The notes: generated by a model not told the origin, from the letters alone. Shown: positions 1 through 10,003, numbered from the stretch's first letter. The stretch: 64,000 nt of DNA from an uncultured Rhizobiaceae group bacterium (GCA_947501445.1 CANMVS010000001.1:248001-312000); one strand, 5' to 3'. Translations and numbers: made by a program.

Positions 1-113
1 TTGGATACCAGTCCGGAAAAAATCAGCCCAAGGTGAAAGGCGACCAGGATTGCCGCCAGTAAAAGCCAGGCGAATTTCTTTGCCGCGGCGTGCCACTGCT
101 GCGTTTCGTTCAT
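1..113 (-). CDS. Probable TRAP transporter permease, N-terminus only
   Basis: The reading frame starts at ATG (113-111) and runs off the window after 37 codons, so only the N-terminus is visible. It has a short charged start (NETQQW) followed by a hydrophobic segment containing AILVAFHLGLIFSG. That layout resembles the first membrane helix of fused permeases of TAXI-type TRAP transporters. It lies 78 bp downstream of the TAXI receptor on the same strand, the usual receptor-permease order. The family call rests mainly on this context; any other inner-membrane protein is possible. Confidence 0.5.
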   Translation of the reverse strand, partial: MNETQQWHAAAKKFAWLLLAAILVAFHLGLIFSGLVS

Positions 114-191
114 TCAATGACCCGCCGCGATCTGGGGACAGGCTGCAGCGGCGCGCGGCAATAAGATGCGCACGCCAGCTGCAGCTGCTTA

Positions 192-1151
192 TTATTGCTG
201 GTGTTTGTCGAGCGGAAATCCAACTTCCTTATAGAAGCGGATGGCACCGGGATGAATTTTTCCAAGGATGTTAGGCATAAGGCGATCATCAACACCCTTC
301 CACCACGGTGCCGTTTTTTGCATGGACCGCAACTGGCTCCAATAGGTCTTGGTCAACAGATAGGCTGTGTCATCATCCATAGCCGTTGTCGTATAGGCAA
401 CAACAGGCAGTGAGGTTGTGATCACCGGTTCGCTCTGTTCCGTATAGGTATCTGCCGGAATGACCATGCGTGTGCGTTTCGTTTCGGCAACCTGATGTCC
501 GTCCATTGAAAGGATGGTAACATCTGTCGAAGCAGCAGCTTCAATCACGTTCGGCGCTGGCCAGGAACCAGCGGTAACAAAACCGTCGATCTGACCGTTT
601 TTCAAAGCTGGTACCGCATTTGAGAGTTCCACATCAGCTATATCCACCTTGCCTTCAAGGCCGAATAATTTCAGGTATTTTGCGCCTTCGCGCGCGCCGA
701 AGGATCCTTTTCCAAGCAGCAGCTTCTTACCGGCCAGTTCCTTGTATTCGCTCACGCCGCTTTTCTTGGACATGACAAAATGCATCGTCAGAGACGGGAT
801 TGGAAACAGCGCGCGAATATCATCAAACTTGCTGCTACCCTTGTCCTTGAACATGGCCTTGCCATTCTGGGCAAGCCCGACAAGCGTAGGTGGTGTGGTA
901 AAGACATAATCGGCACCACGCCCCTTGACCTCCATGACATTTTGAACCGACCCCTGACTTTCTTCTACGGTGACAATGATATCTCCATTGGACGCAGTCT
1001 TCATCGCCTCGGCAATCTGAACGCCCATCTGATAATAGGATGACGAACTTTTCGCCGACTTATAGGTTATGCGGGTCTCCGCCAGCGATGTTACGCTGCC
1101 GAGCAGCAAACCAGCTGCTGCCAATCCAATGATTTTCCCCGAAAAATTCAT
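192..1151 (-). CDS. TAXI-family TRAP transporter solute-binding protein
   Basis: A periplasmic binding protein of about 319 aa with an N-terminal signal peptide (MNFSGKIIGLAAAGLLLGS, cleavage near SLA-ET). The mature protein begins with a strand (ITYKSAKSSSSYYQMGVQIAEAM) typical of TAXI receptors and has the motif GSFGAREGAKYLKLFGLEG in the ligand-binding lobe. TAXI receptors deliver carboxylates or amino acids to a TRAP permease driven by an ion gradient; the ligand cannot be read from sequence. The start at 1151 is preferred because GGAGGG lies 7 nt upstream; an in-frame ATG at 1157 is too close to it. The permease start follows at 113. Confidence 0.9.
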   Translation of the reverse strand: MNFSGKIIGLAAAGLLLGSVTSLAETRITYKSAKSSSSYYQMGVQIAEAMKTASNGDIIVTVEESQGSVQNVMEVKGRGADYVFTTPPTLVGLAQNGKAMFKDKGSSKFDDIRALFPIPSLTMHFVMSKKSGVSEYKELAGKKLLLGKGSFGAREGAKYLKLFGLEGKVDIADVELSNAVPALKNGQIDGFVTAGSWPAPNVIEAAASTDVTILSMDGHQVAETKRTRMVIPADTYTEQSEPVITTSLPVVAYTTTAMDDDTAYLLTKTYWSQLRSMQKTAPWWKGVDDRLMPNILGKIHPGAIRFYKEVGFPLDKHQQ

Positions 1152-1327
1152 ATTCATCCCTCCAAATATCAACACGAGCAGACCCAAAAATCACTGCCGC
1201 GTTGCGAAACTGATTCACATCGTGGCGGCAATATACTGTTTTGGTTCAATTTTCACAGCCCGTTGCCAAATCGCAAATGCAATTCATCGGATCTGCTTTT
1301 CATATTCGGCCGGGCCGTCATGCCAAT

Positions 1328-2272
1328 TCAATAGCCCCTGCTCAAATTGACGCCTTCGGGAAGTTCTCCCGTTTCAATGTAACGGGCCACATTATCGGCG
1401 ACGATTGCCGATGCGGTCATTCTGTTTGTCGGACCTGATATATGCGGCAAGACCGTAATATTCTTGTGGCGCCACATCCGGCTGGTCCTGGGCAAAGGTT
1501 CGGTGCTGAACACATCCAGAACCGCATGATCAAGATGTGCACAGTCCAGACTGTCAAGCAGCGCATCCTCATCGAGGATCGGTCCGCGGGCAAAATTAAT
1601 CAGACTGGCACCTTTTTTCATCCTGCTGAACTGCGCCTGTCCGAGCAACCCGCGTGTCTGATCCGTCAACGGCGTCAATATCACAATAATGTCCGATTGC
1701 GTCAGCACCGCATCAAGACCCGGCGTTCCGGCATAGACACGTACGCCTTCAACCGGCGATCCCGACCGGCTCCAGCCGCAAACATCAAAATCCTGCTGCT
1801 GCAGACGGTGCGCTGCCATCTTCCCGAGATTGCCAAGCCCAAGGATGCCGATCGTGCGTTCACTGGCCAGCGGCAGATCGTGCGCCAGCCACTCGCTATT
1901 TGTTTGTTGCTCCCGGTAAAGCGGCATACCGCGGTGCAGGTATAGTGACCATGCAAGCACGGCCTCCGCCATTGATTTGGCCATTTGAGGGTCCTGCAGA
2001 CGCACAATGTGCAGCCCGCTTGCAGGCAATTGCGCCAGAATATGCTCAACGCCGGCCCACAGGCTGTGTATCCACACCAGATTTGGCATTTTCGCCAGAT
2101 CGGCGGGATCAGGATCAGCGACGATGGCAAATTTGCAGCTCAGCCGATCTGCTGTTGAGGTATTTTCAAAAGCCCTGATCTCACAATCAGGCATCGCAGC
2201 ACCAAGTGCGTCAAGCCAACCAAGTTGGTCGCCCTCAACCGTGCGTGCAACGAAGGGAATAACTGTTTTCAT
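1328..2272 (-). CDS. ghrA: Glyoxylate/hydroxypyruvate reductase, GhrA type (D-2-hydroxyacid dehydrogenase)
   Basis: A 314-aa cytoplasmic NAD(P)H-dependent reductase that would convert glyoxylate to glycolate or hydroxypyruvate to glycerate. The Rossmann motif GLGNLG is at about 145-150. The catalytic triad of the 2-hydroxyacid dehydrogenase family is present: Arg in NFARG (about 229), Glu in DVFSTEPL (about 258) and His in LPHISG (about 277). The overall layout and length match GhrA rather than the shorter SerA-type core. It lies upstream of, and in the same orientation as, the TRAP genes with a 176 bp gap, so a separate promoter is possible. A role linked to uptake of a small organic acid is inference. 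Confidence 0.9.
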   Translation of the reverse strand: MKTVIPFVARTVEGDQLGWLDALGAAMPDCEIRAFENTSTADRLSCKFAIVADPDPADLAKMPNLVWIHSLWAGVEHILAQLPASGLHIVRLQDPQMAKSMAEAVLAWSLYLHRGMPLYREQQTNSEWLAHDLPLASERTIGILGLGNLGKMAAHRLQQQDFDVCGWSRSGSPVEGVRVYAGTPGLDAVLTQSDIIVILTPLTDQTRGLLGQAQFSRMKKGASLINFARGPILDEDALLDSLDCAHLDHAVLDVFSTEPLPRTSRMWRHKNITVLPHISGPTNRMTASAIVADNVARYIETGELPEGVNLSRGY

Positions 2273-2793
2273 GTGGCCAACTCATCTGTTAGGTAAACAA
2301 TTACAACAGCTGATAACATAAATTTTACTTTCCCAGACATTCGTTTGGTTCAATTTTTAATCCTGGATGCGACCAGACATTCTTGGTCTCATGGGGCAAC
2401 CATTGCAGATTGCAATGCCAATTGTCCTGATCAACTTATTTGTGAAAATTTCGATCTATCGTCCCGAATCAAGCCTGGCGTGCACCTATGGCGGTTTCAA
2501 TTATTGCGCCGTTTTGATGCAATTACCACCATAGTCGAGCTTGTATTTGCGCCCAAATTGATGCGAATTCCAGCGAACAGATGGGGCCAACTGCAACTTG
2601 CTAATGCATTTTGCCCTTGTAATTGCAAGCATAATCGGCCATATAAACGATCTGCGATACATTTGTTTGGTGTTACCCTAAAGGCCGGTACGCCGCTTAG
2701 TTAAAGTTTTCCCTGACAATGTGAGCAATAAACCAAGTTCGCAATCTTTCACGTGAAAGTGCGCGGTTAACACTCCTTCTAAAGGAAAATCTG
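2273..2793. other. Intergenic region between divergent ghrA and cspA
   Basis: About 520 bp without a convincing gene. It must hold the ghrA promoter (minus) and the cspA promoter plus what is probably a long cspA 5' leader. A 119-codon open frame (2345-2704, plus) has no Shine-Dalgarno sequence and no recognisable composition, so I do not call it. Confidence 0.5.
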
Positions 2794-3006
2794 ATGACTA
2801 ATGGTACTGTAAAATTCTTCAACACCGACAAAGGTTATGGTTTTATTGAGCCGGAAGATGGTTCAAAAGACGCTTTCGTACACATTTCCGCTGTTGAGCG
2901 TTCAGGCATGAGCACACTTCGCGAAGGACAGAAAGTCAGCTACGAACTGGTTTCTGACCAGAGAAGCGGCAAAATGTCTGCAGACAATATCAAAGATCTG
3001 GGCTGA
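2794..3006 (+). CDS. cspA: Cold-shock protein (CspA family)
   Basis: A 70-aa single cold-shock domain protein, the full length of the family, that binds single-stranded RNA/DNA and acts as an RNA chaperone or transcription antiterminator. RNP1 (KGYGFIEP, residues 13-20) and RNP2 (DAFVHIS, 26-32) are intact. The start ATG follows an AAAGGAAAA Shine-Dalgarno sequence. Whether expression is cold-dependent cannot be read from the sequence. A GC-rich dyad follows the stop codon. Confidence 0.96.
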   Translation: MTNGTVKFFNTDKGYGFIEPEDGSKDAFVHISAVERSGMSTLREGQKVSYELVSDQRSGKMSADNIKDLG

Positions 3007-3011
3007 TTGCT

Positions 3012-3050
3012 AAGGCAGACGGCACAAACACTTGTGATCCATCTGCCCTT
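3012..3050 (+). terminator. Hairpin downstream of cspA, possible terminator
   Basis: A nested dyad: AAGGCAGA (from 3012) pairs with TCTGCCcTT (3042-3050), enclosing a CACAA/TTGTG stem. There is no strong T-run after it, so it may be an mRNA-stabilising hairpin or a Rho-dependent end. Confidence 0.35.
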
Positions 3051-3123
3051 GCGCGCATTAATATAGCCGACCACGGATGTACTGGCGGTTTTTAATGATC
3101 ACGCGCATGCAAGAAGTCTGATG

Positions 3124-3180
3124 GGGCGCTTCGCGCCCAGTGGCTCCGCGTCAGAGATGGCCGCGGGGCCTTTAATTTTT
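3124..3180 (+). terminator. GC-rich hairpins followed by a T-rich tract
   Basis: A perfect GGGCGC-TTC-GCGCCC hairpin (3124-3138) and a GGCC-GCGG-GGCC hairpin (3159-3170) are followed by TTTAATTTTT. This is the better intrinsic-terminator candidate for transcripts reading through from cspA. It also lies in the leader of the next gene, so attenuation is possible. Confidence 0.35.
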
Positions 3181-3264
3181 GTCCCTGGTTTAGTTTCTCC
3201 CCGCCATCCACGTCGCAACAGGCGATGCCCATTGAACCCGGGAATAGAGTAAAGGAGCAATCCG

Positions 3265-3516
3265 ATGACTGTTACCACAGCAGAAGAACAGCAGACCAAT
3301 GCTGAGATAAGGCTTGAAAAAGCCCGCAAAGTGGCCCTCGAACGCGCAGCGGCCATGAACGAATATTCCACTGAGGCCGAACACCGGCGCACCAAATCTG
3401 CCAAACTGAAGGCGTTGCGACTGGCAAAAGAAGCAGAAGAGCTTGCCAATGCCGAACCTGTAGCACCGAAGAAAAAACCCGCAGCCAAGACGACCCGCAA
3501 GGCGAAGACTGCTTAG
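3265..3516 (+). CDS. Small charged helical protein (DUF6481-like)
   Basis: An 83-aa very charged protein, predicted helical or coiled-coil, with a central Glu/Arg/Lys/Ala-rich helix (about 10-60) and a basic Lys/Ala/Pro tail (KKKPAAKTTRKAKTA). AAGGAG lies 8 nt upstream of the ATG. Similar small charged proteins (DUF6481) commonly follow cold-shock genes in Hyphomicrobiales; the composition and position fit, but the family assignment is from memory of pattern only. The basic tail suggests nucleic-acid binding, which is inference. Confidence 0.7.
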   Translation: MTVTTAEEQQTNAEIRLEKARKVALERAAAMNEYSTEAEHRRTKSAKLKALRLAKEAEELANAEPVAPKKKPAAKTTRKAKTA

Positions 3517-3541
3517 GCTCGGACAGGCTGCCAGCACCAGA

Positions 3542-3769
3542 TTACGACTTGCAGCAATGGTAGTTGCTGCAGGAAATATCAGGCAGCACAAACAACCAAC
3601 CTGCCTTCCCTACATGATCGAGCATCTTGCTGTAGTTTTCCGTTGCAGCCGCTTTCTCCCAGGCGCATTCACCAACATCACCAATCTGCCGCTCGTCCAG
3701 GCGCGCCGCCGCGCACTTATGTAATGCCGGCATCGCTGCGATGCAGGCCCGATTGAACGGATAAAACAC
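3542..3769 (-). CDS. Doubtful short ORF, possibly a gene remnant
   Basis: A GTG-started frame of 75 codons with five cysteines near its ends and an in-frame stop just upstream. There is no Shine-Dalgarno sequence and I recognise no family. It could be the 3' remnant of a small Cys-containing protein or a chance frame in a 508 bp gap. Nothing else in 3517-4024 is recognisable. Confidence 0.15.
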   Translation of the reverse strand: MFYPFNRACIAAMPALHKCAAARLDERQIGDVGECAWEKAAATENYSKMLDHVGKAGWLFVLPDISCSNYHCCKS

Positions 3770-4024
3770 AGCACCGGTTCAGCTGTTATTCCGGCTCATT
3801 TCATGCGCCTTCGCCCAATTTGGGCAAACCATATCGACACAAACATTTGCGCCCATTAATGCACTGTAACAGGATCAACACATCAAAATTCGTGTGTTGG
3901 TCCACCTGCAGCTCTGGTCTGCGCACCACAAAAATGACAACCCTTGATTGCGCATTTGAATTGGTCAAAATTTACAAAACACAGATTGTTCTCGACACCC
4001 ACAGCTTCCCACTGGAATGAAATC

Positions 4025-4489
4025 ATGATCCGGCGAAACTCCAATCAGCACAGGTTCAACGCGTTCAGACATCCAGGGCGGATGATGATCTTGATGTTAT
4101 CGGCCGCCGCTCTGACCGGCTGCGTCGCAACCGTTGACGAAACTGATCGCCCGATACGACCAACGCCTCCCCATTCCACACCGGACAAACCGGCACGCCC
4201 GGGAGAAGCCTATTTGGGTGACTGGACCCTCAAATCACTCGATAATGATCTGTCCTGCTCTGTCAAATTGCAGCGCCTGCAAGGCTACGGTTGGGGTCAG
4301 ACCTTCACCAATGGCTGCTACCGTTTCAAGGAAGTACCCAAGATAAGTGCATGGCGGGTTGATGAAGTTGGCATTGTCCTGCAGACCTCATTTGGCAAAG
4401 AGAATGTGGCAAGGCTCATATCGGTTGATCGTAACAGGTTTGTCGGACGCATGGTCAATGGCGAGCGTATCGTCATGACACGCAAATAG
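4025..4489 (+). CDS. AprI/Inh-type protease-inhibitor lipoprotein
   Basis: A 154-aa putative lipoprotein. A basic N-region and hydrophobic core end in the lipobox LTGC (Cys33). A Pro-rich linker follows (about 41-60), then a compact beta domain beginning GDWTLKSL with two cysteines (about 78 and 98) and GCYRF, as in Inh-family inhibitors of serralysin-type metalloproteases. The domain length (about 90 aa) suits one inhibitor barrel. The start at 4025 gives a complete signal peptide; 4082 is a possible alternative. No serralysin gene lies nearby, so the target is unknown. A small hairpin follows the stop. Confidence 0.8.
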   Translation: MIRRNSNQHRFNAFRHPGRMMILMLSAAALTGCVATVDETDRPIRPTPPHSTPDKPARPGEAYLGDWTLKSLDNDLSCSVKLQRLQGYGWGQTFTNGCYRFKEVPKISAWRVDEVGIVLQTSFGKENVARLISVDRNRFVGRMVNGERIVMTRK

Positions 4490-4494
4490 ATTTC

Positions 4495-4515
4495 GCCAGA
4501 ACAGCAATTTCTGGC
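4495..4515 (+). terminator. Short perfect hairpin after the Inh-type lipoprotein
   Basis: GCCAGAA and TTCTGGC form a perfect 7-bp stem with a 7-nt loop, 5 nt after the stop codon. It lacks a T-run, so it is a weak terminator candidate. Confidence 0.3.
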
Positions 4516-4577
4516 TGCAGTAGAGATGCGTGCATTCCGCGAGCAGCACACTGTCCCCAACAAGGCCAAATGAATAC

Positions 4578-4664
4578 CCGCGCATCGGGCAAGCGCGAAC
4601 GCGCGTCGGGGCTTATGCCGCGCCCGGTCTGGAGCCAGCGCCGTCAGGCGCGATACGGCGGAAA
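4578..4664 (+). repeat. Partial copy of the 250 bp repeat found at 10.0-10.6 kb
   Basis: About 87 bp that match the middle of the two 250 bp repeats downstream of AT1, sharing the segments GGCAAGCGCGAACGCGCGTC and GTCTGGAGCCAGC. It lies upstream of AT1 in the same orientation, so related repeats flank the gene. It is inside a 333 bp gap (4490-4822) that must also contain the AT1 promoter. Confidence 0.7.
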
Positions 4665-4822
4665 AACAAAGCCAATTCACCACACTTTCACAATCACCTA
4701 AGTAGGGAAATGGATCCGCGCAAAGCTCATTTTGAGCCAAGAAGCGCATTCCATGCGTCATCTATCGACGCGCCTTCATCGCTTCAAATATGCAGGAGAA
4801 AAATAGAATTTGTGCGGAGAGA

Positions 4823-7800
4823 ATGATGCTGATTGAACTGGCGAATGCAAATGGAAACCCGCAAACAACGCGAAAAAATGGTCACCGCGGGTTACACCTG
4901 ACATCCCTGTTGCGCGCAGCGCTATTGGCAACGAGCGGACTGTGCTCGCTGGTCTCCCCCATTCGCGCGCAGGATGCACAATGGTTGACAACGCCCGGAT
5001 CCAACGACTTTAACAACGCCGCCAATTGGTCATCGGGCGTCGTTCCATCGGGTACAGCTGTCTTTTTTGACTCCAACACGACAGACATCACATTTCAGAG
5101 CCCAACAACCGACCTTGGGGGAATGCTCTTTAATGACCCGGATACCGACTATTCATTTACAATTTCTAGTCTTCTAATTGGTCCCGTCGGGCGCCTCTTA
5201 AACATAAGGGGTAATGGCATTGTTACCAATAATGCCAACATATCAATCTTCAATCAATCGGGTTTAAATTTTCTCGGGACCAGCACTGCCGGTGGTGCAA
5301 ATATTATCAATTCAGGTACGTTGCACTTTAACGATTCAAGCAACGCTGGCACCGCAAACATCACCACCACATTGACGAGAACCCGTCCAGATATCAAATT
5401 TTTCGAAAACACCAGTGCTGCCAATTCCACGATTGCACTTGGAGATTTCGCTTCACTTATGTTCTTCGACAATAGTACCGCAGCCAATGCCAGGTTGGAG
5501 GGGCAGAATGGCTTTTTCATATCATTTGAATTAACAAGTGGCGCCAGCGGTGACAACAGGGTCAGCGCCGGTTCAATAGCCGGGAATGCGCCAATTTTTC
5601 TTGGGTTTAACCAGTTGACGGTTGGCGGAAACGATGCCTCAACGCTGGTCAGTGGACAAATAGCAGATGTGGTGGCTGGTGAACCAACCAAGAATGGTAG
5701 CATCAGAAAAATCGGCAGCGGAACACTCACCCTCACGGGCGAAAACACCTATACGGCTGGTACCATCGTCGACGCCGGTACCCTGCAAATTGGCGATGGT
5801 GGCACGACCGGCAGCGTTGCAGGCAACATCGTCACCAATGCGTCACTGGTATATAATTACCGAAGCAACCGCTCTGCCAACAATGCAATTTCAGGCGTCG
5901 GCTCTCTGACAAAACTGGGACAAGGCACATTAACGCTAACCGCGCAGAACACCCATAGCGGCGGCACAACTGTTTCAGAAGGAACGCTGCGCATCGGGGA
6001 TGGAGGCACAACCGGGAGCATATCAGGTAATATAATCAACAATGGCTCGGTTATTTTCAACCGTGCTGACGACAATGCATTTGGCGGTGCCATTTCCGGT
6101 ACAGGAAGTGTGACAAAATCCGGCGCCGGCACGTTGACCTTCTCCGGTGCAAACACCTATTCCGGCTTTACCCTGGTCAGTGACGGCGCATTAAGAAGTG
6201 CTACATCAGAGGTATTACCGGATGAAACCTCATTGCGGTTATTAAACGATGCAACATTCGACCTTGATGGAAACCAGGAGACCATCCGGGCTCTTCGCGG
6301 TGACGGCAATGTCCTGCTCGGCTCCGGCAGCCTGACAATTGATGGTGCGGAGGACAGTACACTGTCCGGAGTCATATCCGGCACCGGTAGCATTGTTAAA
6401 AGAGGTACAAGCACACTATCTTTGGCTGGCGCCAACACCCATACCGGCGGTACGGACATTTCCGGCGGAACGCTTCAGGTTGATGGTTCCATTATCGGCA
6501 CAGGCATTGTCAACGCCGGCGGCACTTTAGCTGGATCGGGCAGCGCCCAAAACATACTTGTAGCAAACGGTGGGCGCATTGCACCTGGTTCTGGGACGGT
6601 TGGTACATTGAATATCGGGTCGCTCAGGTTGAACAACAGCTCAATACTTGATTTTGAGCTCGGTCTGCCAGGGAGCATTGGCGGCAGCAACAATGATCTG
6701 ATTGAAGTGAGTGGTGATCTCGTGCTTGATGGCCTCCTCAACGTGACGGACATAGGAGGATTTGGTGCAGGTATATATCGCCTCATCAATTATGGTGGCA
6801 CACTCACTGACAATGAACTGGCAATCGGTTTCACACCGCCAGGCATTCCAGCCGCGGATCTTTTGATCCAGACATCTGTAAACAATCAGGTTAACCTGAT
6901 CTCAACAGCGGGCGCTGAACTTGGTTTTTGGGATGGCGGCAACCCGGCGCTTTATGACAATGGCGTGGTTGACGGAGGCATGGGAACCTGGCGTGCCGAT
7001 GGACGTGCATGGACAACAATCGATGGAGCGTTTAACGGATCCTACAATCCAAATCCGACATTTGCTGTTTTTGGCGGGACTGCCGGAACAGTCACGGTGG
7101 ATGATGTTGCAGGTGCAATAGCAGTTGATGGCATACAATTTGCAACCGATGGATATTTGATAACCGGCGACTCTATTGCCCTTTCAAATGCCAACACGAC
7201 CATCCGGGTTGGTGACGGAACCATTGCAGGCAACGCCATGACCGCGACAATCGCTTCTGTGCTGACCGGCACTGCGGCACTCAACAAGGTTGATCTTGGT
7301 ACACTGGTTCTGTCCGGTAACAACACCTACACCGGTGGAACGACAATCTCAGCAGGAACCCTGCGTCTGGGTGCGCAAGAGCGGCTTGCCGATTCCGGTG
7401 CTGTTAACACTTTGGCCGGTTCGACTTTTGATCTTAATGGCTTCAATGAAACTGTTGCCAGCCTTTCGGGAGCAGGTAATGTCACCTTTGGTGCCGGCAA
7501 CTTTACCGCAGGTGATGTCAATAACACGCTTTTTTCAGGCATCATGTCAGGCACTGGCAGTTTTACGAAAACGGGTAGCGGTGTCTTCGTGTTGACGGGT
7601 GAAAACACCTACTCGGGTGGCACGACCATCACATCAGGTGCATTGCAGATCGGCAACGGTGGCACGAGCGGCAGTATCAACGGTAGCATAAACAACAATG
7701 CTGAACTCATTTTCAATCGGTCAGACAACATTACCTATGGAGGTAGCATCACTGGCTCCGGCGAATTGACCAAGGTCGGCGATGGCACATTGACGTTGAC

Positions 7801-10003
7801 TGGCACCAACACACATACGGGCGGCACGACCATATCCACCGGTGCGCTGCAAATAGGCAGCGGCGGCACAATAGGCAGTATAGCTGGCAATGTGCTCAAC
7901 AATTCCAGGCTCACTTTTAACCGTTCAGACGACCTTGCCTACAACGGCGACATCACCGGATCAGGCTCTCTGACCAAAGCAGGCGCCGGTGTGTTAACCC
8001 TCACGGGTAGCAATGTCCACTTGGGTGGCACAACTATAGCCACTGGTATCTTGCAGATCGGTGACGGTGGCACAGAGGGTAGTATTGTCGGCAATGTTCT
8101 TACAAATGCCCGGTTTGTTTTTAACCGCTCGGATGACGTGACTTTCGCTGGCAACACTTCTGGAACAGGTAACCTCACCAAGCTGGGTGACGGCACCTTG
8201 ACGCTAACCGGAACCAATACCCACACGGGCGGCACGACGGTTTCCTTTGGCACGCTTCAGATTGGCGATGGCGGTACAACCGGCAGTGTTACAGGCGACA
8301 TCGAAACCAACGCTGTCCTGGTATTCAACCGTTCGGATAGCATTGAATTTGATGACACAATATCCGGTGCTGGCACATTGATAAAACGCGGCGCCGGTGC
8401 CTTGACGCTTACTGCCGCAAACACCTTTACCAGCGGCATCAACATCAATGAGGGTTCATTGTTCAACAATGGATCGCTGGCTTCTGAAGTATTTGTCAAC
8501 AATGGCCTGTATGGTGGTACAGGGTCTTCATCCTCTCTTGAGGTCGCAGGTGGCAGCACAGTCGCCCCGGGTGACAACGGCATCGGTACATTGACAGTGA
8601 ATGGTGACGCCCGATTCCGTCAGGGTGCGACTTTTCAGGTAGACATTTCACCTGACGGTATGAATGATATTCTGGCCGTCACGGGCGTAACAACAATTGC
8701 AGACACCGCCACAACCCTTGATATTGTGGGGGCACCCGGCGACTATCCGATCACCAGGGACTATCGCATATTGACATCAGGTGGAGGTGTGACCGGTGAA
8801 TTTGCAGAAGTCCGCGACAATCTGCCGGATATTGACATGTCTGCGGTCTATAATGCCAATGATATCGAATTGACCTATTTTCAGACGGATCTGCTCGTTT
8901 CAGCAAAACAAATCCACCCGGTTGCGACGACTGCGGCACGGGATGCCAATCTGGCATTCGCGCGCACTTTGCGTAGACGTGGTGGCCTTTCCAGCCTGAA
9001 CGAGGGCAGCGCGAACACAGCGTCCAATCGCAGTTTTGGATTCACGTCCAAAGACCAGACCAGTTCCACGCGGACGTCATCCTCCCAGCCAACGACGTCA
9101 GGCGCGGATGGGTCGGGGGCCGGTTCGCATATACAGACTGAACCGGCCCCCGACTGGGGTATTTGGGGCGCTGCCATTGGCAGCATCAGTGATGTGGATG
9201 CATCCGGTTCAACACCCGGCTCGGATACGAACCTTGGTGGTTTTGCTGCGGGCTTCGAGGGACGCTTTGATTCTTCTGGCGTGCCTGTGACAGCAGGACT
9301 TGCCGCAGGATACACGGTCAGCAATATCGACAGCGGATCATCCGATGCCAGTATCGATAGCTGGCATGTAGGTGCTTATAGTGCCGCAACGACAGGAGGC
9401 CTGACCGTGTCGGCGGCTCTGTCCGCGGCCTTCCAGGATTACGAGTTCAATCGCCCGGTTACCTTCAATGGCGGCACTGTCATCGCCCATGGCGAAACAG
9501 ACGGTTATGCCCTGACAGGCTCCGTTGAAGCTTTCTATGACGTGATGTACCCCGGTGGAGACGCGCAGTTCAATGGTCTGCGGTTTGGTCCTCTGGCAAC
9601 ACTTGATATCGCTCATGTCCGCCAGGATGGTTTTACCGAAACCGGAGCCGGTATTCTCAATCTCAGCGTATCAACCACCAAGGCAACCCAGGCTACTACT
9701 GGCCTTGGCGTCGGCTTTGGATTTGACCGCGATGTGGACGGTAAGAAGCTCACACTGGACGGCCGTGTCGCCTGGGAACACGCCTTTGGTGATACATCCA
9801 TATCCACAACCTCGGTCATTCCGGCCGCGAACGCCACATTTATCAGTAACGCAGCGCCCCAGAGCCGCAATCGACTTGCCGTGGGCCTTGGTGCAGCCTT
9901 GAAAATATCCGAAACACTCTCAACTCACATTCGCTACGACGGTCACCTGTCATCGACAACCAGCGAACACGGCGGAAGTGCCGGACTGACATTCAGGTTC
10001 TGA
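4823..10003 (+). CDS. Large autotransporter (AT1) with passenger-associated transport repeats
   Basis: A type Va autotransporter of about 1726 aa. An extended basic N-region precedes a hydrophobic signal (LTSLLRAALLATSGLCSLVSP, cleavage near RAQ-DAQ). The passenger contains about ten copies of a transport repeat with core GTLTLTGxNTYxGGTT followed by GTLQIGDGG, in two blocks, and forms a predicted beta-helix. A Ser/Thr-rich linker (TSSTRTSSSQPTTS) leads into a C-terminal barrel of about 280 aa ending in AGLTFRF, with the terminal Phe recognised by the outer-membrane insertion machinery. No catalytic motif is visible, so adhesion or a surface role is inferred. The start at 4823 or 4826 has GGAG upstream; the longer ATG at 4790 does not. 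The gene faces wHTH-A across 670 bp of repeats. Confidence 0.93.
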   Translation: MMLIELANANGNPQTTRKNGHRGLHLTSLLRAALLATSGLCSLVSPIRAQDAQWLTTPGSNDFNNAANWSSGVVPSGTAVFFDSNTTDITFQSPTTDLGGMLFNDPDTDYSFTISSLLIGPVGRLLNIRGNGIVTNNANISIFNQSGLNFLGTSTAGGANIINSGTLHFNDSSNAGTANITTTLTRTRPDIKFFENTSAANSTIALGDFASLMFFDNSTAANARLEGQNGFFISFELTSGASGDNRVSAGSIAGNAPIFLGFNQLTVGGNDASTLVSGQIADVVAGEPTKNGSIRKIGSGTLTLTGENTYTAGTIVDAGTLQIGDGGTTGSVAGNIVTNASLVYNYRSNRSANNAISGVGSLTKLGQGTLTLTAQNTHSGGTTVSEGTLRIGDGGTTGSISGNIINNGSVIFNRADDNAFGGAISGTGSVTKSGAGTLTFSGANTYSGFTLVSDGALRSATSEVLPDETSLRLLNDATFDLDGNQETIRALRGDGNVLLGSGSLTIDGAEDSTLSGVISGTGSIVKRGTSTLSLAGANTHTGGTDISGGTLQVDGSIIGTGIVNAGGTLAGSGSAQNILVANGGRIAPGSGTVGTLNIGSLRLNNSSILDFELGLPGSIGGSNNDLIEVSGDLVLDGLLNVTDIGGFGAGIYRLINYGGTLTDNELAIGFTPPGIPAADLLIQTSVNNQVNLISTAGAELGFWDGGNPALYDNGVVDGGMGTWRADGRAWTTIDGAFNGSYNPNPTFAVFGGTAGTVTVDDVAGAIAVDGIQFATDGYLITGDSIALSNANTTIRVGDGTIAGNAMTATIASVLTGTAALNKVDLGTLVLSGNNTYTGGTTISAGTLRLGAQERLADSGAVNTLAGSTFDLNGFNETVASLSGAGNVTFGAGNFTAGDVNNTLFSGIMSGTGSFTKTGSGVFVLTGENTYSGGTTITSGALQIGNGGTSGSINGSINNNAELIFNRSDNITYGGSITGSGELTKVGDGTLTLTGTNTHTGGTTISTGALQIGSGGTIGSIAGNVLNNSRLTFNRSDDLAYNGDITGSGSLTKAGAGVLTLTGSNVHLGGTTIATGILQIGDGGTEGSIVGNVLTNARFVFNRSDDVTFAGNTSGTGNLTKLGDGTLTLTGTNTHTGGTTVSFGTLQIGDGGTTGSVTGDIETNAVLVFNRSDSIEFDDTISGAGTLIKRGAGALTLTAANTFTSGININEGSLFNNGSLASEVFVNNGLYGGTGSSSSLEVAGGSTVAPGDNGIGTLTVNGDARFRQGATFQVDISPDGMNDILAVTGVTTIADTATTLDIVGAPGDYPITRDYRILTSGGGVTGEFAEVRDNLPDIDMSAVYNANDIELTYFQTDLLVSAKQIHPVATTAARDANLAFARTLRRRGGLSSLNEGSANTASNRSFGFTSKDQTSSTRTSSSQPTTSGADGSGAGSHIQTEPAPDWGIWGAAIGSISDVDASGSTPGSDTNLGGFAAGFEGRFDSSGVPVTAGLAAGYTVSNIDSGSSDASIDSWHVGAYSAATTGGLTVSAALSAAFQDYEFNRPVTFNGGTVIAHGETDGYALTGSVEAFYDVMYPGGDAQFNGLRFGPLATLDIAHVRQDGFTETGAGILNLSVSTTKATQATTGLGVGFGFDRDVDGKKLTLDGRVAWEHAFGDTSISTTSVIPAANATFISNAAPQSRNRLAVGLGAALKISETLSTHIRYDGHLSSTTSEHGGSAGLTFRF

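Noticed and set aside
2345-2704. 119-codon open frame upstream of cspA
   Set aside because: No Shine-Dalgarno, no recognised motif or signal peptide; it lies in the expected ghrA/cspA control region.
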